Source: Knoxdaviesia capensis
Lineage: Eukaryota > Ascomycota > Sordariomycetes > Microascales > Gondwanamycetaceae
DNA length: 64,000 nt
Direction: 5' to 3'
Assembly (NCBI GenBank): GCA_001510575.1
Contig: LNGK01000004.1
Coordinates: forward strand, 1,153,339-1,217,338
A program made the position numbers and the translations under genes. This document shows, one piece after another, positions 37,467 through 50,575 of this stretch. Each line of letters starts with the position of its first letter. The stretch's first letter is position 1. The notes under the pieces are model-generated. The model ran no database searches. It saw only the letters and a list, made by a program, of their open reading frames with translations, and was not told the DNA's origin.

Positions 37467-40400
37467 CTTCAGGCCCAGCTTCTTTTGTCTGGCCACACAC
37501 TTTCGGGACGGGTTCCGCGAAACGAGTTTTGCCTCAATCCGGCCGGGCTGCTGCCCAAGAAAGAACATCACAACACCGGCGAAATCCCTCTTGAGAGAGA
37601 GGTTGTGAGCTCACGGACCAGAGATAGCAAAAGAAAACAATATCACGCCCGTCGTGTGATTTTCCGGGGGTTTTATTTATATGCTCTGCCCTGTTTGGAG
37701 GATATCAGCGGGGGTAGATAGCAGGAGATAAACAAAGAAAAAAAAAAAAAAAGGAAAAAAAGACTCTCGAGCTGCTTTTTGCGTTTCTTTGTCCGTTGCG
37801 GGTGGTCCTGGTTAGGCGCGCGCCGAGACGAGGTGGTCCTGCGCGGACAGCGCACGCAGGGAGATCGTCCGGAATGGCGGTGAAACTGCGCCTATGCTAC
37901 TAGGTGCCTTTCCGTCGTCGGAGATACCTGCGACGAAAAAAAAACAGGCACGGTGGGAGAGCAGCTTGGCCAGCGGGACGAAGATAGAAAACTCTCGAAA
38001 AGTGCTCTGTGCTGGCTCTCTTGGCGCGCTTCTGCTCATATTATGCATGGGCCTTGCATAGCTATCGTGCACACATCTGATAGCTCTCGTCGATAGGAAG
38101 CGAGCAGTTGGTATGGAATGGAGGGCTGCGCGAGGCTGAGCACAGGTGTGTGTGATGCTATCTTCACGATTGTTTCGTGTTGGTCCCGTGGAAGCCCTTG
38201 CGAGAAGCTCGTGGCCATCAAGATGTGTTGGAGACAGTTCCTCCCAAAGCTTGCGAGCTGCGTATCCCTTTGGCGACACTCCACACACCCGGGTTATAAT
38301 TATCCACGGCTCCGTAAGCGGAATCGTGGTGAAAGTTGGCAATCACCAACGATACAGTGCATACACAGCTGTCTAGATCAGGTATGTTGCGCGGACCCGA
38401 AATGGTCGGAGCAAAGCTAAGCAGAATGTGGTAGCCCACGGTGCCCCGCCTGCTTCTCGGGCCCTGCTGATGGCAAGTGATTCGTATTGGGCGATAGAGC
38501 GAGATGGAGTGTTGAAGATCTGGGGTTGGAGCGCAATGATGCCTCCCGGTCAAGTCGGCTTGCTCTCTCTCCCTCTCTTTCTTTCACACACACACACCGC
38601 AGAGGCAGTGTGGAAAAGAGGTGTGCATCACGGCGATCCCGGCCTATATATGACCACGAGATGCCGCCATCGAGATGCGCGTTACCGTGCTCAAAAATAG
38701 ACACAAGTTGGAGAACCGTCCTCACGCGACACATCCGCAGGATCGACTCGATGAGGCCGTTGCGGCCGCGAACACGAGAAGCCAGGAGCCTTCGGAATCA
38801 CCCCCATGGGAAGCTCAGCCATGGTGGAGGAACCCTGAGCATCGCGACTGGTCGAGAGAAAGCTCGCCTGGGAGAACTTCCGTCGACGAGATACAACGGC
38901 AAACATCGCGACTCAGATCGGTGCCTGTGTTGGTGGGAGGATGCGGCTCAGGGTCCTCGCGTGGGACTCATCTCGGGAGTGGAAATTGTTCATGACCAAG
39001 CACGCGTCCTGGTCCGGCCAGCTTCTCTGTGGTTATGTGTCCGCGCCCGCACTCAACCCCGATGGACAGAGCCGCGAGATTCCCGGCTCCGGCACGACGG
39101 GCATGGCTGCGGAGACACAGTGGCGCCTCGGAGGGTCTCTGGAACAAGCGAAGAACATGCCGCATGCTCGCTGTACGGCGGGCTTTCCGGAGACGTGTGG
39201 GAACACACCTGTGCACCGGTCCCGCTTCCCACGATGTTGGCTCGGGGTTCGACGGTTGCGCCGAGTTCACTCCCCGGTTGCGAGCCGGGATGCCCGTGCA
39301 GCTCTGTATCGAGGCACGGCCGCGGGCACGGCACAAGCCTGGTGAGCGGAGCGGCGGCGGACGGGTCCAAATTCATGGCGACTGAAGACTCCAGGTGATC
39401 TGTCACCGAAGGGATACCTCAGCCCGGGCGGGGTGGCTCTCGGGGAAGGGTCTTCTTGTTCGAAGCCCGGATCACACGGGATGGCGACGATGGCTGTTGT
39501 GTCGGAGCACAAGCCAGGTACGCCAGACGAAGATACTCGACAGTTGTCGTTGGAGCTTCCCCATCGTCCTCAGCCAACTCCGGCAAAGCCCCACGGGCAG
39601 GACTGCCACGTCACAGCGGTACGGGTGAAAGTCCACCACGCAGCACTCCGAGAGATCCCTGGCACGGCCACCTCCGACTTTCTCGAACGACGTGCAAGAG
39701 CATCCTGCGTTCATGGGAAACACCGGGCCAGGGTCTCAATACCACCAAAAATGCCACATACAGTCATCGGCGTCCGCGGATGGAACCCCCGGAACTCGCG
39801 GTGGCGTTGAAGCGACTTGCCTGCGAGGCATCCGTCCCGCCCGGGTTCGGGTTGGTCGTGTGTGTCCACCACGATATGATCTCGATACAAAACCGCCTTC
39901 TCCCGGCCTAGAAGGTTGCTATGAGGAGCATCAGATCCATGTTGCACGGGGCGAGGGGGCCCAAAGCTCGGGATAAAATTGAATCCCCGGGAAACCTCTT
40001 CCTGTTAGTCGAGAGATTTAAAGGTGCCCCGTTTCCACCGGCATGCCGAGACGTATCGACAAGATTAACCCACGTATCGCAGAGCCCAGCGCCGGACACA
40101 CCGAACACACCGAACATGGAGCATGGCAGCTGAGCCGGGGGCAACGTAGCGTCTCAGGAGGGATCCGACCTGGCTCACGCGGTTTCGCACACACAAAAGA
40201 TCATATTCCGTGCGTGCAGGAGGTGAAATGAGAGGTCGGCGATGACGGTACCTTTGGGTTTCCGGGGTGGAGATATAGAACAGGCGAACCGGCGAGCTTT
40301 TGGGGGAATATCAAACGGGATGGGCCGTGAGGAAGAGTGAAAATTTGCGAGGAAGACTGGGGCAGGAAGGGCTGTGGTAACACTGGAGAGGATTGTGGGC

Positions 40401-42240
40401 CTTAGGGTTTGCATTTCGGGTATAACCTTTACCCAAAATATCTGGTGGCGCTTGGTGCTTCCTCAGTGTCAAGATATCACGATACACAGGACCAACAAAA
40501 GGCCAAGACTCCAGACCAGATTCGGCGTAGCATGCAGAAAAGAAACCAACAGAAACGGCAAAGCACACGGCTGCCTGCAGATCGCCGGCTTGGCACAGCC
40601 TTCCTCCGCCGTTTGTTTCTCCGTGACCATGCACAGCTCGTATATGATAAGTCAACCAACACATATAAGATGGGCGGTGGCCCGCGCAGAAACACACCAA
40701 GAAAAGCAAAAAGGGGGGCGGAGAGGGGCTTGCGGCCGAGTCAGCCTTGAACGAGGGAAGCGGTGGTGTGCCGAAAGAGGCGGCAAGTTTCTTTTTGAGA
40801 CCACTTCCTCCGAAGAGTCGGGGCTGACGTGAGAGCGAACACGCAGTGAGCAAGAACACAAGCAATGCCATTTCTGGGCCGGGGATGCAGTGGAATATGT
40901 CGGGGAATTCTCGCCTGGTACTCCCTTCACGGCAGATTGTCACCAAATCCGGCCATCATCATCTTGGCACATCTCCCAGCGGCTTGTAGATGTTAGGTTA
41001 GGTCAATCTCCCACATTTCAAACTCTGTGAAAGCCTACGCCATTCGGGGTTCGAGTCTTAGAGGGATTCCGGTGGACCCGGGACACACACATACAGGACT
41101 TGAACGAGTAAGGACTGCACATACTCTGATAGAGGTCCCCCAACCGTGCAATACGTGCATACATACATCGTGGACTTACATGGTACACATCAGGGCTGGT
41201 ACACATGCATCCAGCCACTACTGCTGCAGCCCGTCGGTGAAGAAACGTCTGGAATGGTGTCCCGATGCATACTGGCAAATTAGAGGCCAAAGCCACCAAC
41301 ACACGTCAGATTGGCACCGCCCTGCCCCTCCCGCAGCCCAAAAGAAGGAAGTGAGCGCCACGGAGACTTTCCCGCAGGACGTAAATTGTGATTCTAAGCC
41401 CAGAGAGAGTGGAGAAGTGAGATGGACGGGCAAACATAACGCGGCTAACCCGAAATAGACATAAGTTTTCAATCTGCGGGTAAGGCGGAGGGCCAGAACC
41501 AATCAATATATGAGGACGTACCTAAGTGAGAGTGTTTTTCGCAGTCGATACTTAATCATCCAGTCGAAAGGGGTGGTCACGGGGAAAATTATTATACTGT
41601 ACATATAAAAAGGAACAAAAAGTATCGAATTCCCCAAAAAATAGAGTTGAGGGTCTGGAATGTTCACACCGGGATACACATGGCCTCAAGCTTAACGCTT
41701 TAGATTTTCGTGTATCCGCCCACTCTCCCATTTGATGTTCCTGTCTGCCGTGAGATTTCACGGGGTGTTCTCATCTGCTGTGCGAGGGATCACGTAAGAA
41801 GCATAAGCCAACAGACGCCGTGCGAAGCGGGCTAGAAGAGCGTGTCACGGCCTCTCTCGTGACACGCGAACGCGAGATAAGACCTGATGGCAGCAGGTGT
41901 TGGGTTTCAGGCACACTCAGACTGAAGTGAGATTTTCGGGGGCCGAGACCGGCCGAGAAAGAATGACAGATTATCATACCAGACCACACTGTTTCTCTCT
42001 CCGTCCTTCCCGCAGTTTTTCTGGTCCTGTCTGCTCGCTAAAGCGCATCGAGGCACCGTTTCTTTTTGATTCTTGTGCCAATGTGATCAGCACAGACTCC
42101 CGGGCTTAGGGCGGGGGCAAGAAAAAAATGGTTGGTCCTGTGAACAAACTCTCAAAAGAGGTTGTGGAGGGATGGCCAGGACGGGACTGTGGAATTCCGT
42201 AGAGCCCGGCTGGTGTAGGCAGAAGCCGGGACGGCGTAGA

Positions 42241-42242
<2 letters not shown>

Positions 42243-42278
<36 letters not shown>

Positions 42279-42294
42279 TGTGTGTGTGTGTGTG
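42243..42294. repeat. Compound GA/GT microsatellite
   Basis: About 17 GA units run directly into about nine GT units, followed by further GA-rich sequence, about 800 bp before the DUF2235 gene start. Confidence 0.95.
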
Positions 42295-43017
42295 AGAGAG
42301 GCGGACAGAGTGTGTGAGAAACAGGATCAGGTCGGCGGCGACGGCGGCGGCGGCGGTGATACAGAGAAAACTGTCCGAAGGGAACCGCAGAACGACGCCG
42401 ATAGGACAGTCCGCGTCATCGTGCCCGTGGCCAGTAATACCGTCGAGGCCAGAACAAGCAAGCTCACAGTGACATCCTCCACAATTTCCCACTAGTCCCC
42501 TCTCTCTCTCTCTCTCTTCGTGGACCTTGGATCCCGGTCGGGATCATCTGCGCCAGGGCACAAAAATCAACCAGCCAGGGGTGGCTTAGTGGGCTTGTCT
42601 CCTTTATTTTCAGTACCCTCCATAAAGTCAAAAAAGAGAGTGCTGACCCGGTGATGTGTCTCTGTTTTTTTTCTTGGGGCTGAGGATGGCACATACGAGT
42701 AGAGTCAGCGAGCTTCTTCGGGTCCCTGGTAAAAAAAGAAAAAAAAGGAGCGTGTGGCATTTTCGGTCCTGCTTCGTCCCACGCTTTTGCTTTGCCCTCT
42801 CTCGGAAGCTGGGAAGTATAAGACCAGAGGCATGTCTCGGCCAAGCTGGAGGCGGAGGGACACAGAAGAGAGATCACACATAGCCTTCAGCCAGAGACAC
42901 AGCAGCAGCTTATATATCTGGGCATAATATTATACATACACGCACACAGCATACCAGACAACGCCGAGGACACCGCCCGCCTCTTCCATCTTCTTCTTGA
43001 TCTCAAGATCCCCAGTA

Positions 43018-43018
<1 letters not shown>

Positions 43019-43048
<30 letters not shown>
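43019..43048. repeat. CA microsatellite in the 5' leader of the DUF2235 gene
   Basis: Fifteen CA units end 55 bp before the start codon, so they are probably transcribed as part of the leader. Length changes here could alter expression; that is inference. Confidence 0.9.
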
Positions 43049-43049
<1 letters not shown>

Positions 43050-43103
43050 CTTCTTCCACCGCTGTTCACCTTGCTACAGACGTTGGCCTCGACAGAAACC
43101 ACC

Positions 43104-45037
43104 ATGGCCGCCGCATCCTTCCCGCGCAAGCGCCTCATCGTGTGCTGCGACGGCACGTGGATGGACTCGGACAGCAGCATCCAGGACCCGTCCAACGTCA
43201 CGCGCATCTCGCGCTGCTTCAAGCGCAGCTGCAGCGACGGCGTGCTGCAGATCGTCGACTACGAGTCCGGCGTCGGCACCGGCGGGAACATCATCGATCG
43301 CGTGGCTGGCGGCGCCTTCGGCACGGGTATTGAAGAGGTATGGGGTTTTCTTTCTTTCTTTTTTTCCTCTTTTTTTCTTCTTTTTTTTTTCTCGTTTCAT
43401 TTAGCCTTGATTCCTTTTGTGCTTCTTTGTTGCCATTAGTTGGCGTTGGTTGGTTGGTTGGTTGATGTTGCCAGTCTATTTTTTCATTGGTGGAAATCCC
43501 GTCGTCGGCCGGCCACTGCCCGGCCCGGCCCGGCAGCCCGGGCCGTCTCCGACCGCACCTTCCTCTTCCCTCCCCGGAACAACCAACAATCTAACCACTT
43601 CCCTCTCTAATCACCCTCCCCACAGCGCGTCCGCGAAGCCTACGCCTTCATCTGCGCAAACTACTCCGACGGCGACGAAATCGTGCTGATCGGCTTCTCG
43701 CGCGGCGCCTTCACCGTGCGCTCGGTCGCCGGCATGATCGCGTCGCTGGGCCTGCTGACCCGCGACGGCATGGACCACTTCCTGCCCATCTTCAAGGACC
43801 TCGAGAACTGGTCCAACTCGCACTACAAGGACCCGTACCCCGAGCGCCCGTTCCCCAACAAGCCGCACGGCGTCAACGCCGCGCCGGCCTACCGCGAGAA
43901 GCTGCTCAAGCTCGGGCTGACCCGGACACACCGTAAGTCTCTCTGCCGCTTTCTCTCTCTCTCTCCTGTTGTCTCTAGTTTCATGTCGCCATCTCGTTTT
44001 CCCCCCACCTTGCCCTCCCGCTAACATCACCAGAATCCACCCCCGATTCCCCGCCCATCACCATCAAGGCCGTCGGCGTGTGGGACACCGTCGGCAGTCT
44101 CGGCATCCCCACGGTCTCCTGGCTGACCAAGATCGGCATCTACCCGGACAACCGCGAGTTCCAGTTCTACGACACCAGCCTGTCGAACACGGTCGAGCAC
44201 GCCTTCCAGGCGCTCGCGCTCGACGACCACCGCCCGCCGTTCTCGCCCGCCGTGTGGGAGCGCCCCGCCGGCAGCACCACCGACCTGCGCCAGGTGTGGT
44301 TCCCGGGTAACCACGGCAACGTCGGCGGCGGCTGGCCCGACCAGAGCGTCGCCAACATGTCGCTCGCGTGGATGGCCGACCAGCTCGCCTCCGCCGGCGT
44401 CGAGTTCGACCTGCCGGCGCTCGCGCGCATCTTCTCCGCCGGCGTCGCGTACTACGCCGCCACCGCCGCCCAGCGCAAGGGCCTCGTGTGGGCCGACGCC
44501 CCCGTGTACGCCGCCGGCCGCGCGGTGCGGCCGTGGGCGCTCGGCGCCATCAGCAAGTCCGCGTCGCTGGTGTACGCGCTGTCGGGCCACATCGTGCGCT
44601 CGCCCGGCGAGTACCGCCAGGTCGAGCCGGCCACGGCGCGCCCGCTGCCGGCGTTCCTGGCCAACACCAACGAGCGCATCCACAGCTCGGTGCGCGTGCG
44701 GCTGGCGTGCGGCGGCCTGGCGCTGAACGACAAGGGCCGCTGGGATGCGCCCGCCATGAAGAACTGGAAGCTGAAGCGCGTGGCCGCCTCATTCGCCGAC
44801 CCGATCCCGCCCCACCCCGCCTGGGAGCCGGCCGAGTGCGTCGCCGAGCCCGACCCCACCACCGCCGAGGCCGGCAAGGCCCGCTGGGTGTGGGAGTACG
44901 CCGGCCCGCAGAAGAGCACCCCGCCGCAGCGCACCCTCGTCGAGGAGCCGCTTGGGCCGTACGAGCGCGAGCTGCTCCGGCTGGCGGCGGGCAAGCCGAA
45001 TGTGTTCACTATTGCCTCCGAGAAGCCGTCCGTGTAA
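43104..45037 (+). CDS. DUF2235 alpha/beta-hydrolase (Tle1-like phospholipase fold)
   Basis: Three exons are read: 43104-43337, 43626-43932 and 44034-45037. The introns of 288 and 101 nt have GTATGG/GTAAGT donors and CACAG/CCAG acceptors, giving 514 aa. The start has a near-perfect context (ACCACCATGG). The N-terminus KRLIVCCDGTWMDSD is the DUF2235 signature. The nucleophile elbow is GFSRG (Ser103), the likely acid is Asp198 in GVWDTVGSLG, and the likely general base is His274 in FPGNHGNVGGG, so the triad looks intact. Bacterial relatives include type VI secretion phospholipases (Tle1); fungal members are numerous and mostly uncharacterised, so lipase or esterase activity is inferred. There is no signal peptide, so it is likely cytosolic. 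It converges with the VWA7-like gene, whose stop is 292 bp away. Confidence 0.93.
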
Positions 45038-45329
45038 GCGTGTCCGATCGGTTGTAAGACTGTATAACTTGAGATTGAATCTTCTTCTGCTTTCTTGTTC
45101 ATAGGATTAGGGTTTCCTGGGAGATGGTACATATCTGCCAGTCATAATACGTTTGGGCTCTTTGCTATACCCTTTTGATCTTTTGCTCTTGGTTTTCATT
45201 TGCGTCGCATAGGTAGTTCACATGGCATTTTCTGGGTACTTGAATAACGATACGATTATATCTGCCTTGCCTTCTCTCTCTCTCGTGATTTCATGCCTTC
45301 TCACTCTCTGCCTCTCTCTCTGCCTCTCT

Positions 45330-48300
45330 CTAGATACCACCAGCTCCCACCATCCACACACCCCAAGCCGCCACCACAACCACCACCAGGTCCCCGACGC
45401 GAGGTCTCACCACCCCACCACTCTGCACCCCGAGGGACGCCGGCCGCCCGCTCTGCTGGTACGGCGGCGCACTCTCCACGGCCTGCACCGACGGTTCCGC
45501 AATCTCGCTCGGCGTCGGCCACATCTCATCGTCCACGCTCGTCAGGTCCGGGTCCTGTGGGAACGGCGCGTCGGTGGGCTCCGGCACCAGTCGGGTGAGC
45601 TCTGTGGTCGCGTCACTCTCTGGCCCCGGCGGCGGCGGCGGCGGCCGTGGTGGGACGTGGCCGTGCGTTGGGAACGGCGGGGCCGGCGGCAGGAACGGGA
45701 TGGCCATCACCGTCGAGGTGAACGGGTCGTCGTCAACCGAGCTTGGATCCAGAGTCGACGAGGTGTGCCACCCGGGCCACGGCCAGTCCGGATCCTCGTA
45801 CGGCGTGGTTGTTGTTGTAGTTGTAGTTGTTGAGGTCGTTGGGAAGTACGTCAAAGCCCCCGATGACGGCTCTGGCTCCGGGTACGGCCGGCAGCTGCTG
45901 CCGTAGCCGCCCCCACCGCACGGCGGCTCCGTCCATACCACCGATGAGGTTGTACTTGTCGAGGGTTCGGTTGTCGATGGCTGGGGCGGGGACACTGTGA
46001 CTGTGGTGACGATCACTCTGTAGCTCGTCGAGGTCACCGTGAGCATGTAGGTTTCTGACACCGTGACGGGGACAGTCTGCGTGACGGTGGCGGTTGCGGG
46101 CGGCTGGGTGCACTCCGACGTCGAAGACGACCACGACGTTGTAGTCGAGTTCGTCGTGGGCCATGATGAGGACTCACTGCTCGTTGAGTTGGGGTACGTG
46201 CCTGTCGGGGCCATTGTCTCTGTTGACGGCAGTCCGCCCGTTCCCGTTCCGGTCGGACCGGGAATGGTGATCGGCCAGTCGGGCGTTGAAGTTGAGGTGG
46301 AGGTCGTCTCGTTCGCCCAGCCACTCCACGACGACGTCTCGAAGATGATTCTCTCATCTCCAGACACCGTGGTGGCGTCCAAGGCATCTCTCTTCACCTT
46401 GTCAGTCTCCCCCCCGTTACCTCCCACGATAATCCCCCCCTTTTGCTGAACAGCCGGTCCACCCCCCACCAACATGCGCTTCTTCGGAGGAGGATACCCC
46501 GGCCGCGGTGAAACCGGGCGGAACTCGGTCTCGTACATCCGCTGGAACGGCATTCCGGCCCCGTCCACGCCCTCCACACACCCATACAGCGTCTCCAGTG
46601 AATCGTCCCGTGGGAGTGTCACCATGCCAAAGAACGCGTGCCGCCCTGGAAACCCGGGCGAACCTGGCCCGGCCGCCAAGTCCAGCTCGTACGTCTTGCC
46701 CAGGCTCTCATCACCAACACGCACATCCCGCAGCGACCACTTCTGCGCCTGCAGGTTGTCAGCAATGAAGCTCGTGCCACCACCACCGCTCCCACTAGCA
46801 CTGGCGACAGTGTCAGTAGTGTTAGGGTTGGTCGCCGTGGTTGGGCCGTACAGCCTCGCCGACACGCCCAGCGCAACGCCACGCGGCGGGTTCAGCCCCA
46901 GACTGAAGTACCCGTCGTGGCCCGGCCGACCGGTCTTGCGAGTAACCAAAAAGTCGGCCAGCATGAGCGGGGACGACCCACGCACAGTCAGCGAGAAGTT
47001 CTGTGCCGGGCCGGGGATGTGCGCGGTCCAGCGGCCGCGCTGCGGCTGGCGAATGGTCGCACGGAACACCGGCGGCTCCTCGGTATACTCAATGTCCTCA
47101 CCGGCGGGAACCGACGAGTTTGGCGGCAGCAGGTGCATGAAGCAGCCCTCGCAGCTCATCGAGATCTGCAGCAGCGTCATGTTGGCGTCGACGGGGAACG
47201 GGTAGCGGCCGCCGGTGGTCTGCGGGGCGTCGGGGGCCGACGTGACCAGCGTCACCAGCGACAGCCGCGGGAACGGGTTCGTGGCGGGGTCGTCGTCGCC
47301 GTCGTGCTGGCCCGGCCAGACGGGCGACGACGAGTTCGTGCCGTTCTTGTTGTCGACGACGTATTCGATGCCCAGGCCCAGCAACGCCCGTTTGCGCGAG
47401 TTCGGGCTGATGGGCGAGGAGGAGCCGTAGCGGCCCGTCGGCGATGACAGATCGGCCATGATGTCATCGATCAGCTGCGCGGATCCGATGTGCGCGAGCT
47501 TCACAGCGTCGCTGTGCCACATGTACCGCGGAGACCAGACACACGACATGGTGTCCTTGTTGATCCCGGTTCTGAACGATGCAAGCGACCGCGCTGGTGT
47601 AGCCGTGGTGTTTCCAGAATCAAACTGGCCGCCTAGAGCGCAGCAAATGTGCTGTGTCAGTCAAGGAACTTCTCACGACACCCGTAACCCCAAGGCTCTA
47701 GCGGTCTTACCATGACGGCACTTCCCGTGCTGCTTCACGCCCTCATACTGATCCGGCATGTACCCAGACGTCAAGAGTCCCGACACCGGCACTGAAGCCA
47801 TCCCGCAGTCGGGATCGGGACACCGCGCTAGCATCCCCGGGCCGCCAGCATCAGAACAGTTTCCGCAGGTCGGCTCGTTCGGGCCAGCGGTGCCCGGGAT
47901 GGCATATCTGCGGCCCAGTGGGGCCGGGTCGGTGAACCCGAGCTCAACCCAGTTCCTATGTCCCAGAAGGTCAGTTCCTTAGTATCCACAAGTTATGCAC
48001 ACCAAAAACTGTGGATAAAAGAATAAGAAAGAACGGGAAATGAGAAAAGAAGGGGAAAAGGGGGTACGTACGTATGCGCGTAGAAATCCTGCACCGCATG
48101 CAACACATGCCCCAACGCAACCCGCGCCTCCTGCAGCTGTCCGCGGGCCACACTACTCGCGACCAGCGCCCGCATCTGCGTAACAAACGCCAAGCCCTCG
48201 CCAAACTGCTCGTCGTCGAAATGGCGCGCCGCCGTGGCCGCGGTGCCGAGGACCGTCGCCCGCCGCGGCTGGTCGACTTCGCGGCCGCCGTAGCTCGGCA

Positions 48301-48628
48301 AGTCGGCGTCGACAGCCGCGTTCACAATATCCCGCATGGCCCGCACGGCCGACTGCGTCAGCGCGGCGCCGGTGCGCTGCACCATGGCGGCGGCACCGGC
48401 CGGGAAGTGCCGCTCGACGGCCGCGATGAAGGCGGCTTCGGTGATCGCCTCGTGCGACGTGCCGGGCCGGTCGGCCAGGTCGTCGCGGAAGCTTGTCGGG
48501 AAGAAGCCGAGCGCTGGGGCGGTGAAGAGCGTGCTGGCGAGCAGGAGCAGCAGCACCCGGCAGACTCCGGGGCGGTGGATGGCGCGGCCCGGAGTGGGGC
48601 CGGGGTGGCCGGGCCGGAACCAGCGCAT
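45330..48628 (-). CDS. Secreted VWA7/G7c-like protein lacking its VWA domain, GPI-type tail
   Basis: Three exons are read on the minus strand: 48628-48072, 47955-47711 and 47632-45330 (introns of 116 and 78 nt), giving 1034 aa. A basic n-region and a hydrophobic core (residues 24-41) form a signal peptide. Residues about 42-330 match the N-terminal part of animal VWA7/G7c: HEAITEAAF, HAVQDFYAHTNWVELG, a Cys-rich stretch with LLTSGY, GKCRHGGQFD and GINKD. In VWA7 a VWA domain follows. Here only LGLGIEYVVDN (to about residue 362) recalls its first strand; the metal-site DxSxS motif is absent, and about 60 residues later the downstream beta-sandwich region begins (TGRPGHDGYFSLGL). Residues about 560-1000 are Ser/Thr/Pro-rich and the C-terminus is hydrophobic, fitting GPI anchoring. 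The family assignment rests on motifs I know; the function is unknown. Confidence 0.85.
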
Positions 48629-50575
48629 GGTGCTCTGATGGGGAACAAACAAGAGCAGCGGAAGTTAATACAAGGTGTGTCTGAATAGCTGATTGTCTTT
48701 CGTTTTTAGGAGGAGGATTGACAACTCTCTCTCCTTTTTCGTATGAGTAACTCTGGTCAACCCGGTGCAGAAACTGGCTAGGAAATGTCGAGTGGGAGTT
48801 TTGCCAGCAGGTATCCGTGCAAGCGGCAGACCAGGGTCGGATATATATGTAGCCAGCCGTACCAAGCCCCTCCGTCCCATAAAGCCCACAATGGGTGTGG
48901 CTGTATCGACACGGACAAACTGCTTGCTCCGTCCCGTGTTCTCGGCTATGGAGACGTATGCTATGACGACCAGCGTAACCACAACACCAGTCACATACAC
49001 AAAGATTGCGTATCCTGGCTGCAACATCGCCCAGACAAGAGAGGCTCCAGACAAGGACCAACAAGCAGGTTGTTTGGTGAGTCGATCTGGACGGTATCAT
49101 GAGAGAATCCGGCCTCAGACACACTCACATCCTCTGTGCGTCCCACAACGGAAGGAGCGGGGGGGGCGTGCGGTGACTCCGGCGTCCAACTAGCCGTAGT
49201 AGCCGCAGCATGTTACGTGCACCATCAGACACACAAACGTGATGAATATTGCTGAACACGGAAACAAGCAGGAGAAAAAGAAAAAGCAGCGACGTGGTCC
49301 GTTCCGTTCCGTGTAGCACAGAGACATGTCCCAGCAAGCAAGACACACAAACAACACGTTTGGGGGGAGTAGGACCGCCCACACTCCACTGTTCTGGTTT
49401 CCTCTTTCAGTCCCGGTGTCGTCCCGGTGTCGTCCCTATTCCGTCCTGGGTTTCTTCATTCTCTGTTGCCTCCCGTTTGCTGCTTTGTGTGTGCCGGGGC
49501 CACAGCAAAAACCATCGCTGTCGATCGGCCCCCATCGGCGCCTGATTGCCTGGTGCAGAGATCCAGCAGACGTCCGATGAAGCAGTGCAATCGACGTGGT
49601 ACACGCGCCATGCAAACTCTCGCGTGCTTTTATGTTTCCGGCGATTCAGACCACTCGTCCACAAAGAGACAGACACACAAAATGGGCAGCTCAACTCAGA
49701 CCGTTGTGTCTGCGACCTGGGGACAGATCTGAAGCAGTAACCCCCAGAGAAATGGAAGCACAGCAAGAAATATGTGCGTGTGTGTGTGTCCTCTCTTGCA
49801 AAAGAAGATCACAAAGTCCTCCCTCTGAGATCAGAATGAGGGAAAGCTTCAAGCATCGAATCCACAAGGCTGTCTCAGAGCCCCAAAAAGTCCTTCCCCA
49901 CAATGTCACCATTCCCATGCAACAGCAACTCACCATCGTGGTCAGGCTCTGAGACAGTGTATCAGTGGGGGAAGCACAAACATGTACCTAGGGTTCACGA
50001 GAGAAACCCAAAAGACGCAATGAGATGAGACGAGACGAGAGAAAAGCGTATAATTCGACAAAGGTCTTCGTCCCAGTGGACAAACCGCCATTGTGGATCC
50101 AAGATATAGAGAAGGAAAAACAGCACTGCTTGAATCATCATTGATATCAGAACTAGAAAAAGCAAAACGTAAAACCAGAAATACTTAGAAAAAGAGACCC
50201 CGAGACGCAGTTATTACACCCCCTCCCAAAAAATTACGATTCCTAGATACGCCAGAAAGAAAAGACACAAAAAAAGAAAACAAAAAAAACCACCCGTTGT
50301 TCCCACTCAAAACGCACACATGTATCAACAAGAAGGGAAATAAACGGGGGAACGGGAAGAGGGTGGAGAAAAGAAAAAGGAGGAAACCAGACTTTCAACT
50401 AACTGGAACTCTCACGAATTAGGAAAAGGGTGCAGTGGTGATAGAGTAAGCGGAGAGAGAGAGGTAAAAGACTAAGCTGAAGGAAGAGGGAATAGAGAAG
50501 AAGGGTATTAATTCCTAAAAAGAGACGACCACAAAAAACGGCCAAGGACATCCAGGGAGGTAAGAGGCATATGGT
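48629..50575. other. Spacer: VWA7-like promoter and cbf1 3' flank
   Basis: These 1.95 kb hold the promoter of the VWA7-like gene at the left and the 3' flank of cbf1 at the right. The 50,000-50,575 part is A-rich on the plus strand, hence T-rich in the sense of cbf1, as expected for a 3' UTR. ORFs at 48665-49054 and nearby show no domain. Confidence 0.4.

Larger units (their letters stand above)
30283..43103. other. 13 kb without a supportable gene
   Basis: The first about 250 bp is promoter of the wall-protein gene. The rest holds microsatellites, homopolymer tracts, an N gap and ORFs that are mostly GT-repeat products (for example VCVCVC peptides near 31,065-31,805). The part from about 38,600 to 39,900 is CpG-rich and open in several frames, but no domain or exon chain was recognised. 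The last 500 bp before 43,104 is promoter of the DUF2235 gene. No tRNA, transposase motif or terminal repeat was found. Confidence 0.5.

Noticed and set aside
38487..39398. 303-codon plus ORF in the CpG-rich island
   Set aside because: The composition is Arg/Ser-rich without motif, and other frames are equally open. Kept as a region to check, not as a gene.
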